DNA of 64,000 nt from Endosaccharibacter trunci (lineage in GTDB: Bacteria > Pseudomonadota > Alphaproteobacteria > Acetobacterales > Acetobacteraceae), in the NCBI GenBank assembly GCA_024515975.1, contig JAMSKV010000001.1:434001-498000 (forward strand). The letters run 5' to 3'. This document shows, piece by piece, positions 10,562-21,543 of the stretch; the first letter of the stretch is position 1, and every line of letters begins with the position of its first letter. A program made the position numbers and the translations under genes. The notes under the pieces were generated by a model. It did no database searches and had not been told where the DNA came from. It was given only the letters and a program-made list of their open reading frames with translations.

Positions 10562-11227
10562 TCAGAGGGTGTGCTGGAGGAAGCTGAGCGTGCGTTCCTG
10601 GGCGAGGGCCGCGGAGCGCGCTTCGTAGGAGCCCCTCTCCGAGCAACCGAAGCCATGGCCGGCCCCTTCATAGACATAGATTTCCATGTCGGGATGCGGT
10701 GCCCGGATCTTGTCCACGTCCGACAGGGGAATGTGGTCGTCATCGGCGCCGAAATGCAGCTGCACGGGGCAGTTCGGCGACGCATCCGCGGTCTGCGCGA
10801 TGGCGCCGCCGTACCAGCCGACAGAAGCGGCGAAGCGCTGGGTGCGCGTGGCCGCCGCCCAGGCAAGCGAGCCGCCCCAGCAATAGCCGACGATGCCCAC
10901 CTTGGCGTGTCCGAGCGCGTCCGCGCAGGCGATCAGGTCGGCCAGCGTCTGCTCGAGCGGAATCTGCTGCATCAGTTCGATGCCGGTCTTCATGCCGGCC
11001 TCGTCGTAACCGAGCTCGACGCCGCTGCGGACGCGGTCGAAAATGGCGGGAGCGATCACAGCGAAGCCGGAATCACCGAAACCGTCCGCGACCGAGCGGA
11101 TGTGGTGGTTCACGCCGAAAATCTCCTGCACCACGATCAGGGCGCGCGGCGCGTCGGGAAGCCCGGTTCGATAGGCCTCGAAGCGGTGTCCGTCGGAGGC
11201 TGTCAGAATCGTCGCGTTGCCCATCAT
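10562..11227 (-). CDS. Dienelactone hydrolase family protein
   Basis: Alpha/beta hydrolase of 221 residues related to carboxymethylenebutenolidase. The nucleophile elbow is the cysteine in GIVGYCWGGSLAW, and the other triad members are likely the Asp in FGADDDHIPL and the His in YEGAGHGFGC. The N-terminal GHRFEAYRTG…ALIVVQEIFGVN is typical of the family. Start ATG 11227 has AAGGA five bases upstream; an extended reading to 11422 lacks family similarity. No catechol-pathway genes flank it, so the natural substrate may be another ester or lactone. It is divergent from the DUF4169 gene, with 37 bp between starts. Confidence 0.9.
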   Translation of the reverse strand: MMGNATILTASDGHRFEAYRTGLPDAPRALIVVQEIFGVNHHIRSVADGFGDSGFAVIAPAIFDRVRSGVELGYDEAGMKTGIELMQQIPLEQTLADLIACADALGHAKVGIVGYCWGGSLAWAAATRTQRFAASVGWYGGAIAQTADASPNCPVQLHFGADDDHIPLSDVDKIRAPHPDMEIYVYEGAGHGFGCSERGSYEARSAALAQERTLSFLQHTL

Positions 11228-11264
11228 GCTCGTCCTTGCGGTTGCGGTGTGGCAGGTTGTCCCG

Positions 11265-11459
11265 ATGGGAGAGATCGTCAACCTGAGAACCGTTCGCCGC
11301 CGTCGCGACCGCGCGCAGCAAGCCGAACAGGCCGCCGGCAACCGCGCGCGTTTCGGCCGGACGGGGGCCGAGAAGACGGCGGATCGTCTCGATCGAGACC
11401 GGGCCGAGCGGCAGCTCGACAATGCGAGGCTGGACGATCCGGACCGGCGCGCGCCCTAG
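11265..11459 (+). CDS. DUF4169 family small protein
   Basis: A 64-residue basic protein starting MGEIVNLRTVRRRRDRAQQ and continuing with alternating Arg/Ala/Gln helix, FGRTGAEKTADRLDRDRAERQLDNARLDD. The 'EIVNLR…ARFGRTKAE…LD.HRLD' pattern is that of DUF4169, short proteins found mainly in alphaproteobacteria, often next to a ribbon-helix-helix DUF4170-type gene (not present here). Probably a single charged helix; function unknown. Translation upstream of ATG 11265 (to 11217) has no family match. Confidence 0.8.
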   Translation: MGEIVNLRTVRRRRDRAQQAEQAAGNRARFGRTGAEKTADRLDRDRAERQLDNARLDDPDRRAP

Positions 11460-11714
11460 ACGGAGGGGCTCGTTCGGACACCAAGACAGAGCGAGCGATC
11501 CGATCGGTCCGGATCGGACGCCACTCCAGAGGCTGGCGGCCCGACCATCACGCAAGCTTCATCCAGACGGGCACCATTCGGGTCCAAGCTCCGCGCCACT
11601 CCGTCCGAGGGCGGGGGCCATCCGCCGGGGATCCGGCGATAGGCCGGCGTTGCTGGATTCCAGAACAAGGAAAAACAACAGCTTGCGTTTGAGGAACAAA
11701 CTTTCCCGGCGCAA
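11460..11714 (+). other. Intergenic region upstream of groESL
   Basis: About 255 bases between the DUF4169 gene and the groESL promoter. I see no coding signal or RNA gene, only some A-rich sequence near 11660-11700 just before the promoter, which could act as an UP element. Confidence 0.4.
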
Positions 11715-11743
11715 TTGACACCCGTCCGGGGCGCGCCTACATG
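11715..11743 (+). promoter_or_regulatory. groESL promoter
   Basis: A consensus -35 TTGACA (11715-11720), a 17-base spacer and TACATG (11738-11743). Transcription would begin inside or beside the CIRCE operator, so repressor binding would block initiation. Confidence 0.75.
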
Positions 11744-11748
11744 CTGCG

Positions 11749-11775
11749 CTGGCACTCCGGAGCCGCGAGTGCCAA
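11749..11775 (+). promoter_or_regulatory. CIRCE operator (HrcA site)
   Basis: CTGGCACTC, a 9-base spacer, then GAGTGCCAA at 11767-11775, matching the CIRCE consensus TTAGCACTC-N9-GAGTGCTAA at most positions with the exact spacer length. It lies just after the -10 and about 90 bases before groES. HrcA, whose gene is not in the window, should repress here at normal temperature. Confidence 0.93.
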
Positions 11776-11866
11776 AGCCTGCATCGCGGGTGGCAAGCCC
11801 GGATGCGCACCAACCGCGATGTCGCTCCCTGAGGAGGGCATCGCTTACGCTTTGAGGAGCGAACGC

Positions 11867-12163
11867 ATGGCGAAGTTTCGTCCGCTGCACGACCGGGTCG
11901 TCGTCAAGCGCCTGACCGGCGAAGAGAAGACCGCGGGTGGCATCATTATCCCCGATACCGCCAAGGAAAAGCCGATGGAAGGCGAAGTGATCGCCGTCGG
12001 CGCCGGCGCGCGCAACGAGACCGGCGCGATCGTGGCGCTGGACGTGAAGGCGGGCGACCGCGTCCTGTTCGGCAAGTGGTCGGGCACCGAGGTGAAGATC
12101 GACGGCGAAGAGCTGCTGATCATGAAGGAGAGCGACATCATGGGCGTGATCGAGACCGCCTGA
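11867..12163 (+). CDS. groES: Co-chaperonin GroES
   Basis: Forms the heptameric lid on GroEL. The 98-residue protein begins [16 protein letters not shown], includes [22 protein letters not shown] (the mobile loop that grips GroEL) and ends [21 protein letters not shown] ribosome-binding site lies about 8 bases before ATG 11867. First gene of the CIRCE-controlled operon, with groEL 57 bp downstream. Confidence 0.98.
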   Translation: MAKFRPLHDRVVVKRLTGEEKTAGGIIIPDTAKEKPMEGEVIAVGAGARNETGAIVALDVKAGDRVLFGKWSGTEVKIDGEELLIMKESDIMGVIETA

Positions 12164-12190
12164 ACGGCCGCGTCTCTGAACCGCTTCTGA

Positions 12191-13858
<1,668 letters not shown>

Positions 13859-13891
13859 GCCGATCGTTCGGTTTCCAGTTGTCCGAAAGGG

Positions 13892-13924
13892 AGGGGCGGC
13901 CTGCGAGGGCCGCCCCTTCTTTTT
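13892..13924 (+). terminator. Rho-independent terminator after groEL
   Basis: AGGGGCGGCC (13892-13901) pairs with GGCCGCCCCT (13908-13917) and is followed by TCTTTTTC. Confidence 0.88.
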
Positions 13925-14160
13925 CGCCCCGAGAAAATTCCGACTTCGATACGAATTGCAACAAGCCTGCCGTCCTCAGCCGTTTGACGCACTCCGTGCG
14001 CGCTCCGCACCAAAATCGGCACGAGCCTGGGCCGCGTCGCCTTTGTTTCGTGATTGACAGGAACCGCGCCGTCTGACCCCATGATGATCGGTCAGCGAAA
14101 CGTGTCCGGACGGGCGCCAGCTGGCGTCTGCCGCGTGACTGAGAGAAGGATGCGCCGACC

Positions 14161-14364
14161 ATGGCGATCGGTTCTGTGAAGTGGTTCAACACCACCAAGG
14201 GTTTCGGCTTCATCATGCCCGATGACGGCGGCAAGGACGTGTTCGTCCACATCACCGCGGTGCAGGCGGCCGGTCTGCGCGGGCTGAACGAGGGCCAGAA
14301 GCTCTCGTACGAGATCGCCATGGAGCGCGGCAAGGCGGCGGCGACCAACCTGAAGCCGCTCTGA
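14161..14364 (+). CDS. Cold-shock domain protein
   Basis: Single OB-fold nucleic-acid-binding protein of 67 residues. RNP1 (KGFGFIMP) and RNP2 (VFVHI) motifs follow the typical MAIGSVKWFNTTKG start. Such proteins melt RNA secondary structure and may be induced by cold or by entry into stationary phase. AGAAGGA precedes the ATG. A TTGACA at 14054-14059 is a candidate -35, but no matching -10 at standard spacing is obvious. The roughly 100-base leader is long, as in many csp genes with structured 5' ends. Which csp paralogue it is cannot be told. Confidence 0.95.
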   Translation: MAIGSVKWFNTTKGFGFIMPDDGGKDVFVHITAVQAAGLRGLNEGQKLSYEIAMERGKAAATNLKPL

Positions 14365-14412
14365 ACCGATCCCGAAACGGAGCCGTCGCCGGGCGCTTGC
14401 CAGCCGTGCGGC

Positions 14413-17259
14413 TCAGTCCGGCGCGCCGGATCGATCGAGAAAAATCCGGCTTTCCGATACCGCCTCGGCCAGACCGACACGCCTGACCTCCACCCCCTCG
14501 GGGAAAGCCGAGAACAGGCGCGACGGCGTGCGGCGATCCAGCAGAACGAACACGCCGCGATCGCCGGAAGCCCGGATCAGCCGGCCGAACGCCTGGCGCA
14601 GGCGTAGGCGCGCGATCCGGTCGTCGTAGGCGCCGGGCTGTCCCTTGGAGAGATGCAGCCTGCGTTCGCGATGCAGGATATCCGGCCTGGGCCAGGGAAC
14701 ACGTTCGAACACCACAAGCCGCAGCGCGCGTCCGGGGACATCCACCCCGTCCCGCATCGCGTCCGTCCCCAGCAGGCAGCTATCGAGTTCGGTGCGGAAG
14801 ACATCCACCAGCGTGGCGTTGTCCATCGCATCCATATGCTGCGCGAAGAGCGGTATTCCCGCCTGCTCCAGCGGGGCGGCGATGCGCGCATGCACGTCGC
14901 GCAGGCGCCGGATGGCGGTGAACAGGCCGAGAGCGCCGCCGCCCGAGGCCAGGAACAAGGCACGATACGCTCCTGCCAACGCGGCCGGGTCGTCATGCGC
15001 CACATCGGTCACGACCAGGCACCGGGTTTGCCGTCCGTAGTCGAACGGGCTCGCCAGGGAGGCGCGCAGGGCAGGCGAGGGCAGATGCGTCGCGCCGACC
15101 CGCGCCTCAGCCTCGTCCCAGCTTGTTTCCGCCGTCGCCCCGTCCTGCTGGTCGCGCAAGGTGGCCGAGGTGATCAGCAGCCCGTGCGCCGGCGCCGCCA
15201 CGGCGGCCGCGAACGGGATCGTCGGATCGAGCCAGTGGCGGTGCAGCCCGACATCGCGCGCCCCGCCGCCGCCGAGCGGGCGATGATCCAGGCGCAGGAA
15301 CAGGACATGGCTGGTAGTGATGCCGGACGGAACCGGCTCGCGCAGGCTCTGCAGCATGGCGATCCAGCCCGCGAGTCGGCCGAGCGCGCGTCGTCGCATG
15401 GCGCGACACATGGCCTCGATACGGCCGCGGGCGACGCTGCCCAGGCTTTCCGCATCCTCGTCCAGTCGGGCCGATAGACGTTCCACCAACGTTTCCAGCG
15501 GCTCGGCGATGCGGAGCAGCGCCCGTTCCAGGCGCGACGCCGCGGCGGCGACATCCTCATCTACGGGATAAAGGTCGCATTCCTCCGCGCCATACCCGCC
15601 ATCGCGGCCGGCGGTACGGGCCAGCACCTGTCGCCGCAGCAGCCGCAGCAGCGCCTCGGTCGGGTTGACGGGTTCCGGCTCGGCATCGAGAGGCATCGCG
15701 AGCGGCGCCTCGTCGGCCAGGCGCAGCGACCAGCCGGGGGCGGGCAGGGCACGCGCAGCCATCAGCACCGCGTCGAGCGGAGTTTCCAGCTCCGGCTGGC
15801 CGACCACCAGCTCGTCCAGCCGCCTCTTCAGCCCTCTCGCCCGCGACCGGCTGCCTTCCGCGCCCAGCAGCCAGCGTCGCAGCTCCGCCGCTTCCAGGCC
15901 GGACAACTCGGACGCGAAGGCGCCGTCGGCCGCGTCGGGCAGGTGATGGCCTTCGTCGAACACGTAGCGGGTGGGCAGCGAATCCTCATCCGCCTGTTCG
16001 CCGAATTGTCCGTGCCAGGCGGCCTGCGCCATCACCAGGGCGTGGTTGGCGATCACCAGATCGGCGTCCCGGGCACGCTGGATGCTGTGCTCGATATAGC
16101 AGCGAGTGTAATGCGCGCAGGCGCCATGGATGCATTCGCCGCGCCGATCCGCGAGTCCGATCGTGGCGGCAGAACCGAACAACTCCGCGAACCAGCCGGG
16201 CAGGTCCCCGCCCAGGACATCGCCATCGGCAGTGGCGCCGGCCCAGCGGACCAGAAGCCCGAGTGGGATCACCGCGGCGGCCGACGCGCCGGTGGCGGCG
16301 GCGTTGACGGCTTCTTCCAGGTTCAGCAAGCAGAGATAATTCTCGCGGCCCTTGCGGAGCACCACGCGTCGTCGCCGTGCCGCCGGTTCCGGGTGCAGGC
16401 GCGCGAGTTCGTTCTCGATCTGGCGCTGGAGATGCCGGGTGTAGGTGCTGATCCAGACCGCGCCGCCATTGCGTTCCGCCCAGAGCGAGGCGGGGGCCAC
16501 GTAGCCGAGCGTCTTGCCGGTGCCGGTGCCGGCTTCGGCCAGAACGAGGCGCGGGTCGCCCCGCTGGGGGCGGGGAAGAAACGCGCTGCTGGCGGCATCG
16601 GCGTAATCCGCTTGCCCGACGCGCTGCTCGGCGCCATCTCCCAGCATGATGCCCAGGCGCGCGCGCGCATCCTGCGGCGACACGGGATGCTGGCCGGGCG
16701 CCGGGCGTGGCGCCACCTCCTCCCACTTCGGCAGGCGCCTCCAGATCCGCATGGCTTCTGCGGGTTGCATCCGCTCCGGCGGAATTGTCGCGCCGACTCC
16801 CATGGCGTCGCACACGGCACCGCCCCAAATCCAGCCGGCCTGGTGCATGCGGGCGGCGAGCGCGCCGATCTCGGCCCCGGCCGGGGTGTGCGCCAGCGAG
16901 GCGGCCCGGTCGAGCATCCGGTCCGCGAGCGCCGGCAGGAGCGACGCATCGATCGTCCGGTCGGCGGCCCGTTCGAAGCCGAGCGCCAGGGCCAGACCCA
17001 GCGGCGTCGGCGCGGCCGGCATGGCGGGATGGACGAAGGCGAACAGTTCCAGCAGATCGAAACAGGGCAGGGCGCGAAGCCCAAGACGCCTGGCGTTGGA
17101 GGGCCCATGCACCACGAGGGGCGGCGGCATGTCGTGCAGAAGCGCCGCCGCCTCGGCCCTGGCGAGATCGAGCAGCTCGCCATCGGGTGTCAGCAGCGAG
17201 ACCCTGCCATGGCCGGCGATCAGGGCCGGCACGGCGTCGGGCGGGGGAAGATCGGACAT
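14413..17259 (-). CDS. DinG/XPD-family Fe-S ATP-dependent DNA helicase
   Basis: Superfamily 2 helicase of 948 residues, predicted 5'-3'. Walker A is AEAGTGTGKT (241-250) and Walker B DEGHH (435-439). Four cysteines at 310, 376, 381 and 387 (YLCLL, GECIHGACAHYTRC) are placed as in the 4Fe-4S domain of DinG/XPD. Motif VI is near LRQAFGRLIRASGDRG. The first 140 residues (FDLLELFAFVHPAMPAAP…LALALGFE) resemble a decayed DEDD exonuclease domain, as in some alphaproteobacterial DinG relatives, without catalytic acidic residues that I can place. Likely role is repair or resolution of replication obstacles. Monocistronic. Confidence 0.9.
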   Translation of the reverse strand: MSDLPPPDAVPALIAGHGRVSLLTPDGELLDLARAEAAALLHDMPPPLVVHGPSNARRLGLRALPCFDLLELFAFVHPAMPAAPTPLGLALALGFERAADRTIDASLLPALADRMLDRAASLAHTPAGAEIGALAARMHQAGWIWGGAVCDAMGVGATIPPERMQPAEAMRIWRRLPKWEEVAPRPAPGQHPVSPQDARARLGIMLGDGAEQRVGQADYADAASSAFLPRPQRGDPRLVLAEAGTGTGKTLGYVAPASLWAERNGGAVWISTYTRHLQRQIENELARLHPEPAARRRRVVLRKGRENYLCLLNLEEAVNAAATGASAAAVIPLGLLVRWAGATADGDVLGGDLPGWFAELFGSAATIGLADRRGECIHGACAHYTRCYIEHSIQRARDADLVIANHALVMAQAAWHGQFGEQADEDSLPTRYVFDEGHHLPDAADGAFASELSGLEAAELRRWLLGAEGSRSRARGLKRRLDELVVGQPELETPLDAVLMAARALPAPGWSLRLADEAPLAMPLDAEPEPVNPTEALLRLLRRQVLARTAGRDGGYGAEECDLYPVDEDVAAAASRLERALLRIAEPLETLVERLSARLDEDAESLGSVARGRIEAMCRAMRRRALGRLAGWIAMLQSLREPVPSGITTSHVLFLRLDHRPLGGGGARDVGLHRHWLDPTIPFAAAVAAPAHGLLITSATLRDQQDGATAETSWDEAEARVGATHLPSPALRASLASPFDYGRQTRCLVVTDVAHDDPAALAGAYRALFLASGGGALGLFTAIRRLRDVHARIAAPLEQAGIPLFAQHMDAMDNATLVDVFRTELDSCLLGTDAMRDGVDVPGRALRLVVFERVPWPRPDILHRERRLHLSKGQPGAYDDRIARLRLRQAFGRLIRASGDRGVFVLLDRRTPSRLFSAFPEGVEVRRVGLAEAVSESRIFLDRSGAPD

Positions 17260-17441
17260 CGTCCCAAGTGTAGCACCAGAGCCGATCGGGTTAGAACCGG
17301 CAGGACGGTGGAGGGGGGAGGGCCCGGCGGGTCGATAGCGGCGCAGTTGCGGGATTGCAAATCTCGGGCGGCCGTAAAAAAGTAAAGAAAGAGATAAAAA
17401 TTGCGACGCAAGAGGAATAGTATTGCACTCTCTGATCTATA

Positions 17442-17471
17442 TTGACGACTCTTCATGCCTCCGGGTATCGT
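17442..17471 (+). promoter_or_regulatory. Candidate promoter in AT-rich gap
   Basis: TTGACG (17442-17447), 18 bases, TATCGT (17466-17471), in an unusually A/T-rich stretch (17375-17485) for this genome, and 33 bases before the next start codon. The AT-rich block could bind a nucleoid protein. Confidence 0.35.
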
Positions 17472-17503
17472 TACGATAATCAAGCGATCCTGGACGCGTC
17501 GTC

Positions 17504-19504
17504 ATGACTGATAACCCTCTTCCGGCCAGCCACCTGTCCGCCCTGTCGGTCGCTGCGGCAGCCCTGGTTCACGGGCCGGATGGCGCGACCGCCTATAGCT
17601 ATGCGGTAGCCGGGAAGGGAACGGACGCGCCGACGCTGCTGATCGATCTGAAGGCGGCGTCGCCCTTCTCCTACACGGATTGCAACGGGTGGGTGAATTA
17701 CGCCCTGAACAGCACGGCGCCGCTGCACTTCGCGGTCGCGAACGCTTCCCGTTTGGCGACGGAGTTCAATACGGGTTCACAGGCCAAGGGAACTGGTCTG
17801 TCGCTGGACGAGAGCGCGCAGCCATTCGCCAGGGCGTTCGTGCTGGCGCATGATTTCGCCGCGGCGCCCACGCTCGGGAGCGGAGCCGGCAGTGGCGGCT
17901 TCCTTCGGGTCGCAAACTTTGCCGATCTGCGCGCGGGAGATGTGATCGCGTATGCGACCGGCCAATATGCGGACCCGACCGATCCCGATCTGCCGCCGAC
18001 GTCCGACACCGGACACGTCATGATCGTGACGGGTGCAGCCGTCTCGCTCGGCGCCGATTTCGATCCGACCGTCTCGACCATCGGCGGTCCCGACCCGGTT
18101 GCCGACATCTATGCCGTCTCGATCGTGGACAGCAGCGATGTCGTTCACATGCAGCAGAACACGAGCGGACTCGGCATCGACAACCGGCCGATCGTTCCGG
18201 ACTCCAAATACTACAACTACGAGTTGTCCGATCGCGACAGGGACGATGCGCCAGCGGGCTCCGATCCGAAGGCAGGCGGCCTCGGCACCGGCACGATGTA
18301 TTTCGCGGTGGATTCGGCCGGCGCGGCGGTCGGCTTCAAGTTCAACGAGCACGGCTCCTGGCAGTCCAACCAGATTGCGGGGTCAAGCGCGCTCAACGGG
18401 CTGCTGCTGACGGCGGCGCGGCTCGATCCGTCGATCGACCTGTCGAAGCTTCCGCAGACCTCCTTCAACGCGCAGGGGCAGCTCGAGGTCACGCTGATGG
18501 CGAACCGGGATACCGGCCTGGCCGGTCTGGAGACGGAAACGATTTCCGGCCAGCACGGGCTTCTGGTCGACGGGTCCGGCCTGCTGACCCTGAATGCCGC
18601 CAATCCGGATTTCAGCGGCGGCATCGAACTGCGTGGCGTCGGTCTGGCGCTTGCCGTCGCGGGCGCCGCGGGAACGGCGCCGGTCACGACGGATGCCGGG
18701 ACCAGCAACAGCATCACGGTCATGGCGGGTTCGGCCGTGATCCATGCGCTGGGAAACGACACGGTGAGCGCGGCCGAGGGCGGGTCGGTCGTGTCCGGCG
18801 GCGGCAGCCTGCTCTTCGTTGGCGCCGGCGCGTCCACGGTCGATGGCGGCAGCGGCTCCGCGACCATCTCTGGCGGTGCGGGCGGGGTCTACAAGGGCGG
18901 CACGTCGGGAAACAACATCATCCATGGCGCCGGCTCGTCCACGGTGATGGGCGGCGGAAGCGGCGATCAGCTTCATGGTGGGGTGGGCGATATGCTCGTC
19001 GCGGCAAACGGCAACACGACGTTGTTCGGCGGCACGTGCGACGTTCTCGTCGATGCCGACCGGAGCTTCGCCTTCAGCGGCCAGCAGGCTGTGCTGTTCG
19101 GCTCCGAGGCCGGGCAGTCCGACGTGGTTGCCGGCACGGGCGATTTTCTTCTGGTCGGGCGTGGCGGCGCGACCACCGTGTTTGGCGGCACCGGCGGCAG
19201 CACCACCTGGGCCGGCAGCGCGAATCTGACCGACGTCGCCGGAAGCGGAACCGGAACGCTGGTGGTGGGAAGCGGCGAGACCGCGCTCTGGATCAACCAG
19301 GAGGCCGGCAAGCAGGATATTCTGGCTGTCGGCGGGGCCGGCGGCGGCAGCGCCACCGTGCTGGGTTTCAGGGCTGGAACGGATCATTTCTCCACCGCTG
19401 GGGATGTCGGCGTCGTATCGAGGAGCGTCTCGAACGGCTCGCTCACCGTGTCGCTGTCGGATCATACCACCATCACGTTCGTGGGCGTCGCGACGATCGG
19501 CTAG
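17504..19504 (+). CDS. NlpC/P60-like cysteine peptidase with glycine-rich beta-roll repeats
   Basis: A 666-residue protein not named by any family I know as a whole. Residues about 50-185 read like an NlpC/P60 papain-fold amidase: nucleophile Cys60 in SYTDCNGWVNYAL, a DLRAGDVIAY strand and His171 in TGHVMIVTG. A linker (190-390) follows. From about 400 to 610 come GG-rich repeats (GGSGSATISGGAGG, GNNIIHGAGSSTVMGGGSGDQLHGG) like the beta-roll of RTX and biofilm proteins. The C-terminus ends in small hydrophobics (TTITFVGVATIG), as in type I secretion substrates, and there is no N-terminal signal peptide. I infer export by a type I system, but no ABC exporter is adjacent. Possible roles are cell-wall hydrolysis, matrix or toxin. 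Confidence 0.65.
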   Translation: MTDNPLPASHLSALSVAAAALVHGPDGATAYSYAVAGKGTDAPTLLIDLKAASPFSYTDCNGWVNYALNSTAPLHFAVANASRLATEFNTGSQAKGTGLSLDESAQPFARAFVLAHDFAAAPTLGSGAGSGGFLRVANFADLRAGDVIAYATGQYADPTDPDLPPTSDTGHVMIVTGAAVSLGADFDPTVSTIGGPDPVADIYAVSIVDSSDVVHMQQNTSGLGIDNRPIVPDSKYYNYELSDRDRDDAPAGSDPKAGGLGTGTMYFAVDSAGAAVGFKFNEHGSWQSNQIAGSSALNGLLLTAARLDPSIDLSKLPQTSFNAQGQLEVTLMANRDTGLAGLETETISGQHGLLVDGSGLLTLNAANPDFSGGIELRGVGLALAVAGAAGTAPVTTDAGTSNSITVMAGSAVIHALGNDTVSAAEGGSVVSGGGSLLFVGAGASTVDGGSGSATISGGAGGVYKGGTSGNNIIHGAGSSTVMGGGSGDQLHGGVGDMLVAANGNTTLFGGTCDVLVDADRSFAFSGQQAVLFGSEAGQSDVVAGTGDFLLVGRGGATTVFGGTGGSTTWAGSANLTDVAGSGTGTLVVGSGETALWINQEAGKQDILAVGGAGGGSATVLGFRAGTDHFSTAGDVGVVSRSVSNGSLTVSLSDHTTITFVGVATIG

Positions 19505-19592
19505 CGACGCCACCAGCGCCTGCAATGGCGCACCCGGTGCCGCGCGAGGGGAAAGAGTGACGCCGGCGTTCGGACGGACAGGCCGCCGACCG

Positions 19593-20510
19593 TCACCATT
19601 CCGATGCGATGGCCGGTATTCGGTGCGCCAGGAAATCGATCCAGACTCTCACGCGCGCGGAGAGACGGCGCCGTGAGTGTGTGACCGAGTAGACGGCACT
19701 GGGGCCCATATACTCGGCGTCGAGCGCGACCTCGACCAAATCGCCTCGCCGGATCGCATCCAGGGCAATGAATCGCGGTCCGTAGACCAGCCCCTGTCCC
19801 GCCGCCGCTGCCTGAACGAGGGCCTGCCCGTTATTGGCATGCAGCGACCCGCGTACCGGCATCTGTTGCCCGCCGTCGCGGCCGAAGCCCCAAACGGCAG
19901 TGCCTGTCAGCGTCCCGAGTGTGAAGCCCAGGCAGTCATGCTTCGCGAGGTCGGCGAGCGTCGCCGGCGCGCCGTGCTCGGCGAGGTAGCCGGGAGACGC
20001 GCAGATCGAAAGCCGGACCGTCGCGAGCCGGCGAGCGACGAGAGTGCCGGGGGTGCTGTCGCTGAGCCGGCCTATACGGATCGCCATGTCCCAGCGTTCC
20101 TCCAGCAGGTCGACGTAGCGGTCGTCCAGCCCCAGCTCGATCGTCACGCCGGGATGGAGGCGATGGAACTCGGCCGCGAGCGGCGCGACATGCATGACGC
20201 CGAAGGTCGCGGGCGCGCTGACACGGAGCAGTCCTTCGATCGCGCGGGACTGCGCCGATGCATCGGCATCGGCCTCTGCGATCTCGGACAACACGCGCTC
20301 CGCGCGGTCCAGATAGGTCGCGCCTGCGTCGGTCAGTACGAGCCGGCGCGTCGTGCGGTTCACCAGCGTCGTCCCCAGACGCGTCTCGAGCGCATCGAGG
20401 TGCCGCGCGGCCATGGTGGGCGACATGCCCATCGCCCGTCCTGCGGCGGAAAGCCCACCGAGCCGGATGGCCCGGACGAACACCTCCATGCCCGTCAACC
20501 GATCCGCCAC
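19593..20510 (-). CDS. LysR-family transcriptional regulator
   Basis: The 305-residue product has an N-terminal winged helix (MEVFVRAIRLGGLSAAGRAMGMSPTMAARHLDALETRLG) and a C-terminal LysR substrate-binding domain (LLRVSAPATFGVMHVAPLAAEFHRLHPGVTIEL). ATG 20510 gives the usual start. It is divergent from the dioxygenase-DoxX pair 90 bp away, so it most likely controls that pair and itself. The ligand is unknown; regulators of this branch often sense electrophiles, quinones or aromatic compounds. Confidence 0.93.
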   Translation of the reverse strand: MADRLTGMEVFVRAIRLGGLSAAGRAMGMSPTMAARHLDALETRLGTTLVNRTTRRLVLTDAGATYLDRAERVLSEIAEADADASAQSRAIEGLLRVSAPATFGVMHVAPLAAEFHRLHPGVTIELGLDDRYVDLLEERWDMAIRIGRLSDSTPGTLVARRLATVRLSICASPGYLAEHGAPATLADLAKHDCLGFTLGTLTGTAVWGFGRDGGQQMPVRGSLHANNGQALVQAAAAGQGLVYGPRFIALDAIRRGDLVEVALDAEYMGPSAVYSVTHSRRRLSARVRVWIDFLAHRIPAIASEW

Positions 20511-20600
20511 TTGCTATCCCTGGTTGGAAGTCATTGCACAAGAATGCCGATTATCACGAAGACAGCAGCGATCCATATCGGGGGTGCGAAAGGATGCGAC

Positions 20601-21386
20601 ATGCAGCAACCGAGTTTCTTCATCCCGCATGGCGGCGGCCCGTGCTTCTTCATGGATGACCCGCGCGGCATCTGGACCGGCATGGCCGCCTTCCTGCGCG
20701 CCTTGTCCGCCGCTTTGCCGGAGAAACCGCGCGCCGTGCTCGTCGTGTCGGGGCATTGGGAAACCGACGGCTTCGCGTTCACCGGCGCGGAGCGGCCTTC
20801 GCTGGTCTTTGATTACTACGGCTTTCCCAAGCACACCTACGAGCTGCGCTACGACGCGCCGGGATCGCCCGGGCTTGCGGCCCGAGCCGCTGCGCTTCTG
20901 GCCGAGGCGGGGATCTCGGCATCGGTCGACCCCGCCCGCGGCCTCGATCACGGCGTGTTCGTGCCGCTTAAGGTGGCGCTGCCCGATGCCGATATTCCGG
21001 TGGTCGAAATGTCGGTCGATCGGACGCTCGATCCCGCGCTGCATGTCGCGGCGGGCCGGGCGCTGGCGGCCCTGCGCGACGACGGGGTGCTGATCCTCGC
21101 CTCGGGCATGAGCTTCCACAACATGCGCGGCTATGGCGATCCGCGCTTCACCGCGCCGAGCGAGGCGTTCGACGCCTGGCTGACGGAGGCTGCCGAGCAG
21201 GCCGGCCCGGCGCGGGCCGACCATCTCGCCCGCTGGGAAAGCGCGCCCGCCGCCCGCCTCTCGCATCCGGAGGCCGAGCATCTGCTGCCGCTCATGGTCG
21301 CGGCCGGTGCCAGCGAGCAAGCAGGCGAGCGCGTTTATTCCGAGAAGGTGCTGGAGACGATCATTTCCGGCTTCCGCTTCGACTGA
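20601..21386 (+). CDS. Class III extradiol (LigB/DODA-type) dioxygenase
   Basis: A 261-residue member of the LigB superfamily, which uses non-haem Fe(II) (Zn in some relatives) to cleave catechols such as DOPA. Likely metal ligands are in FFIPHGGGP and VSGHWE, with further active-site histidines in GLDHGVFVPL and GMSFHNMRGY. DYYGFP is a family landmark. AAAGGA sits 6 bases before ATG 20601. It is followed 157 bp later by a DoxX membrane protein, and the divergent LysR gene probably regulates it. The in vivo substrate cannot be read from sequence; an aromatic or quinone stress role is an inference. Confidence 0.9.
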   Translation: MQQPSFFIPHGGGPCFFMDDPRGIWTGMAAFLRALSAALPEKPRAVLVVSGHWETDGFAFTGAERPSLVFDYYGFPKHTYELRYDAPGSPGLAARAAALLAEAGISASVDPARGLDHGVFVPLKVALPDADIPVVEMSVDRTLDPALHVAAGRALAALRDDGVLILASGMSFHNMRGYGDPRFTAPSEAFDAWLTEAAEQAGPARADHLARWESAPAARLSHPEAEHLLPLMVAAGASEQAGERVYSEKVLETIISGFRFD

Positions 21387-21543
21387 TATCCAACAGGAGC
21401 GTCCGGGTGCGCCGTCCGTCGGCGCTGCCCGGATATCCGACCACGTCTCCCGCGCGATCCATCAGGCTCGCGCTTGCCAGAGTTCTTCCGGCTTGGGGCG
21501 CGACCTGATCGCGGTGCGGCCGTCTGAACTCGAAGGAAAACAC

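Noticed and set aside
14051-14085. TTGACA upstream of the cold-shock gene as a full promoter
   Set aside because: No -10 at 16-18 bases; the nearest CATGAT is 20 bases away, so it is mentioned only in the gene entry.
17320-17500. AT-rich patch as an insertion-sequence end
   Set aside because: No transposase, no terminal inverted repeat and no target duplication seen; it is better read as a promoter region.
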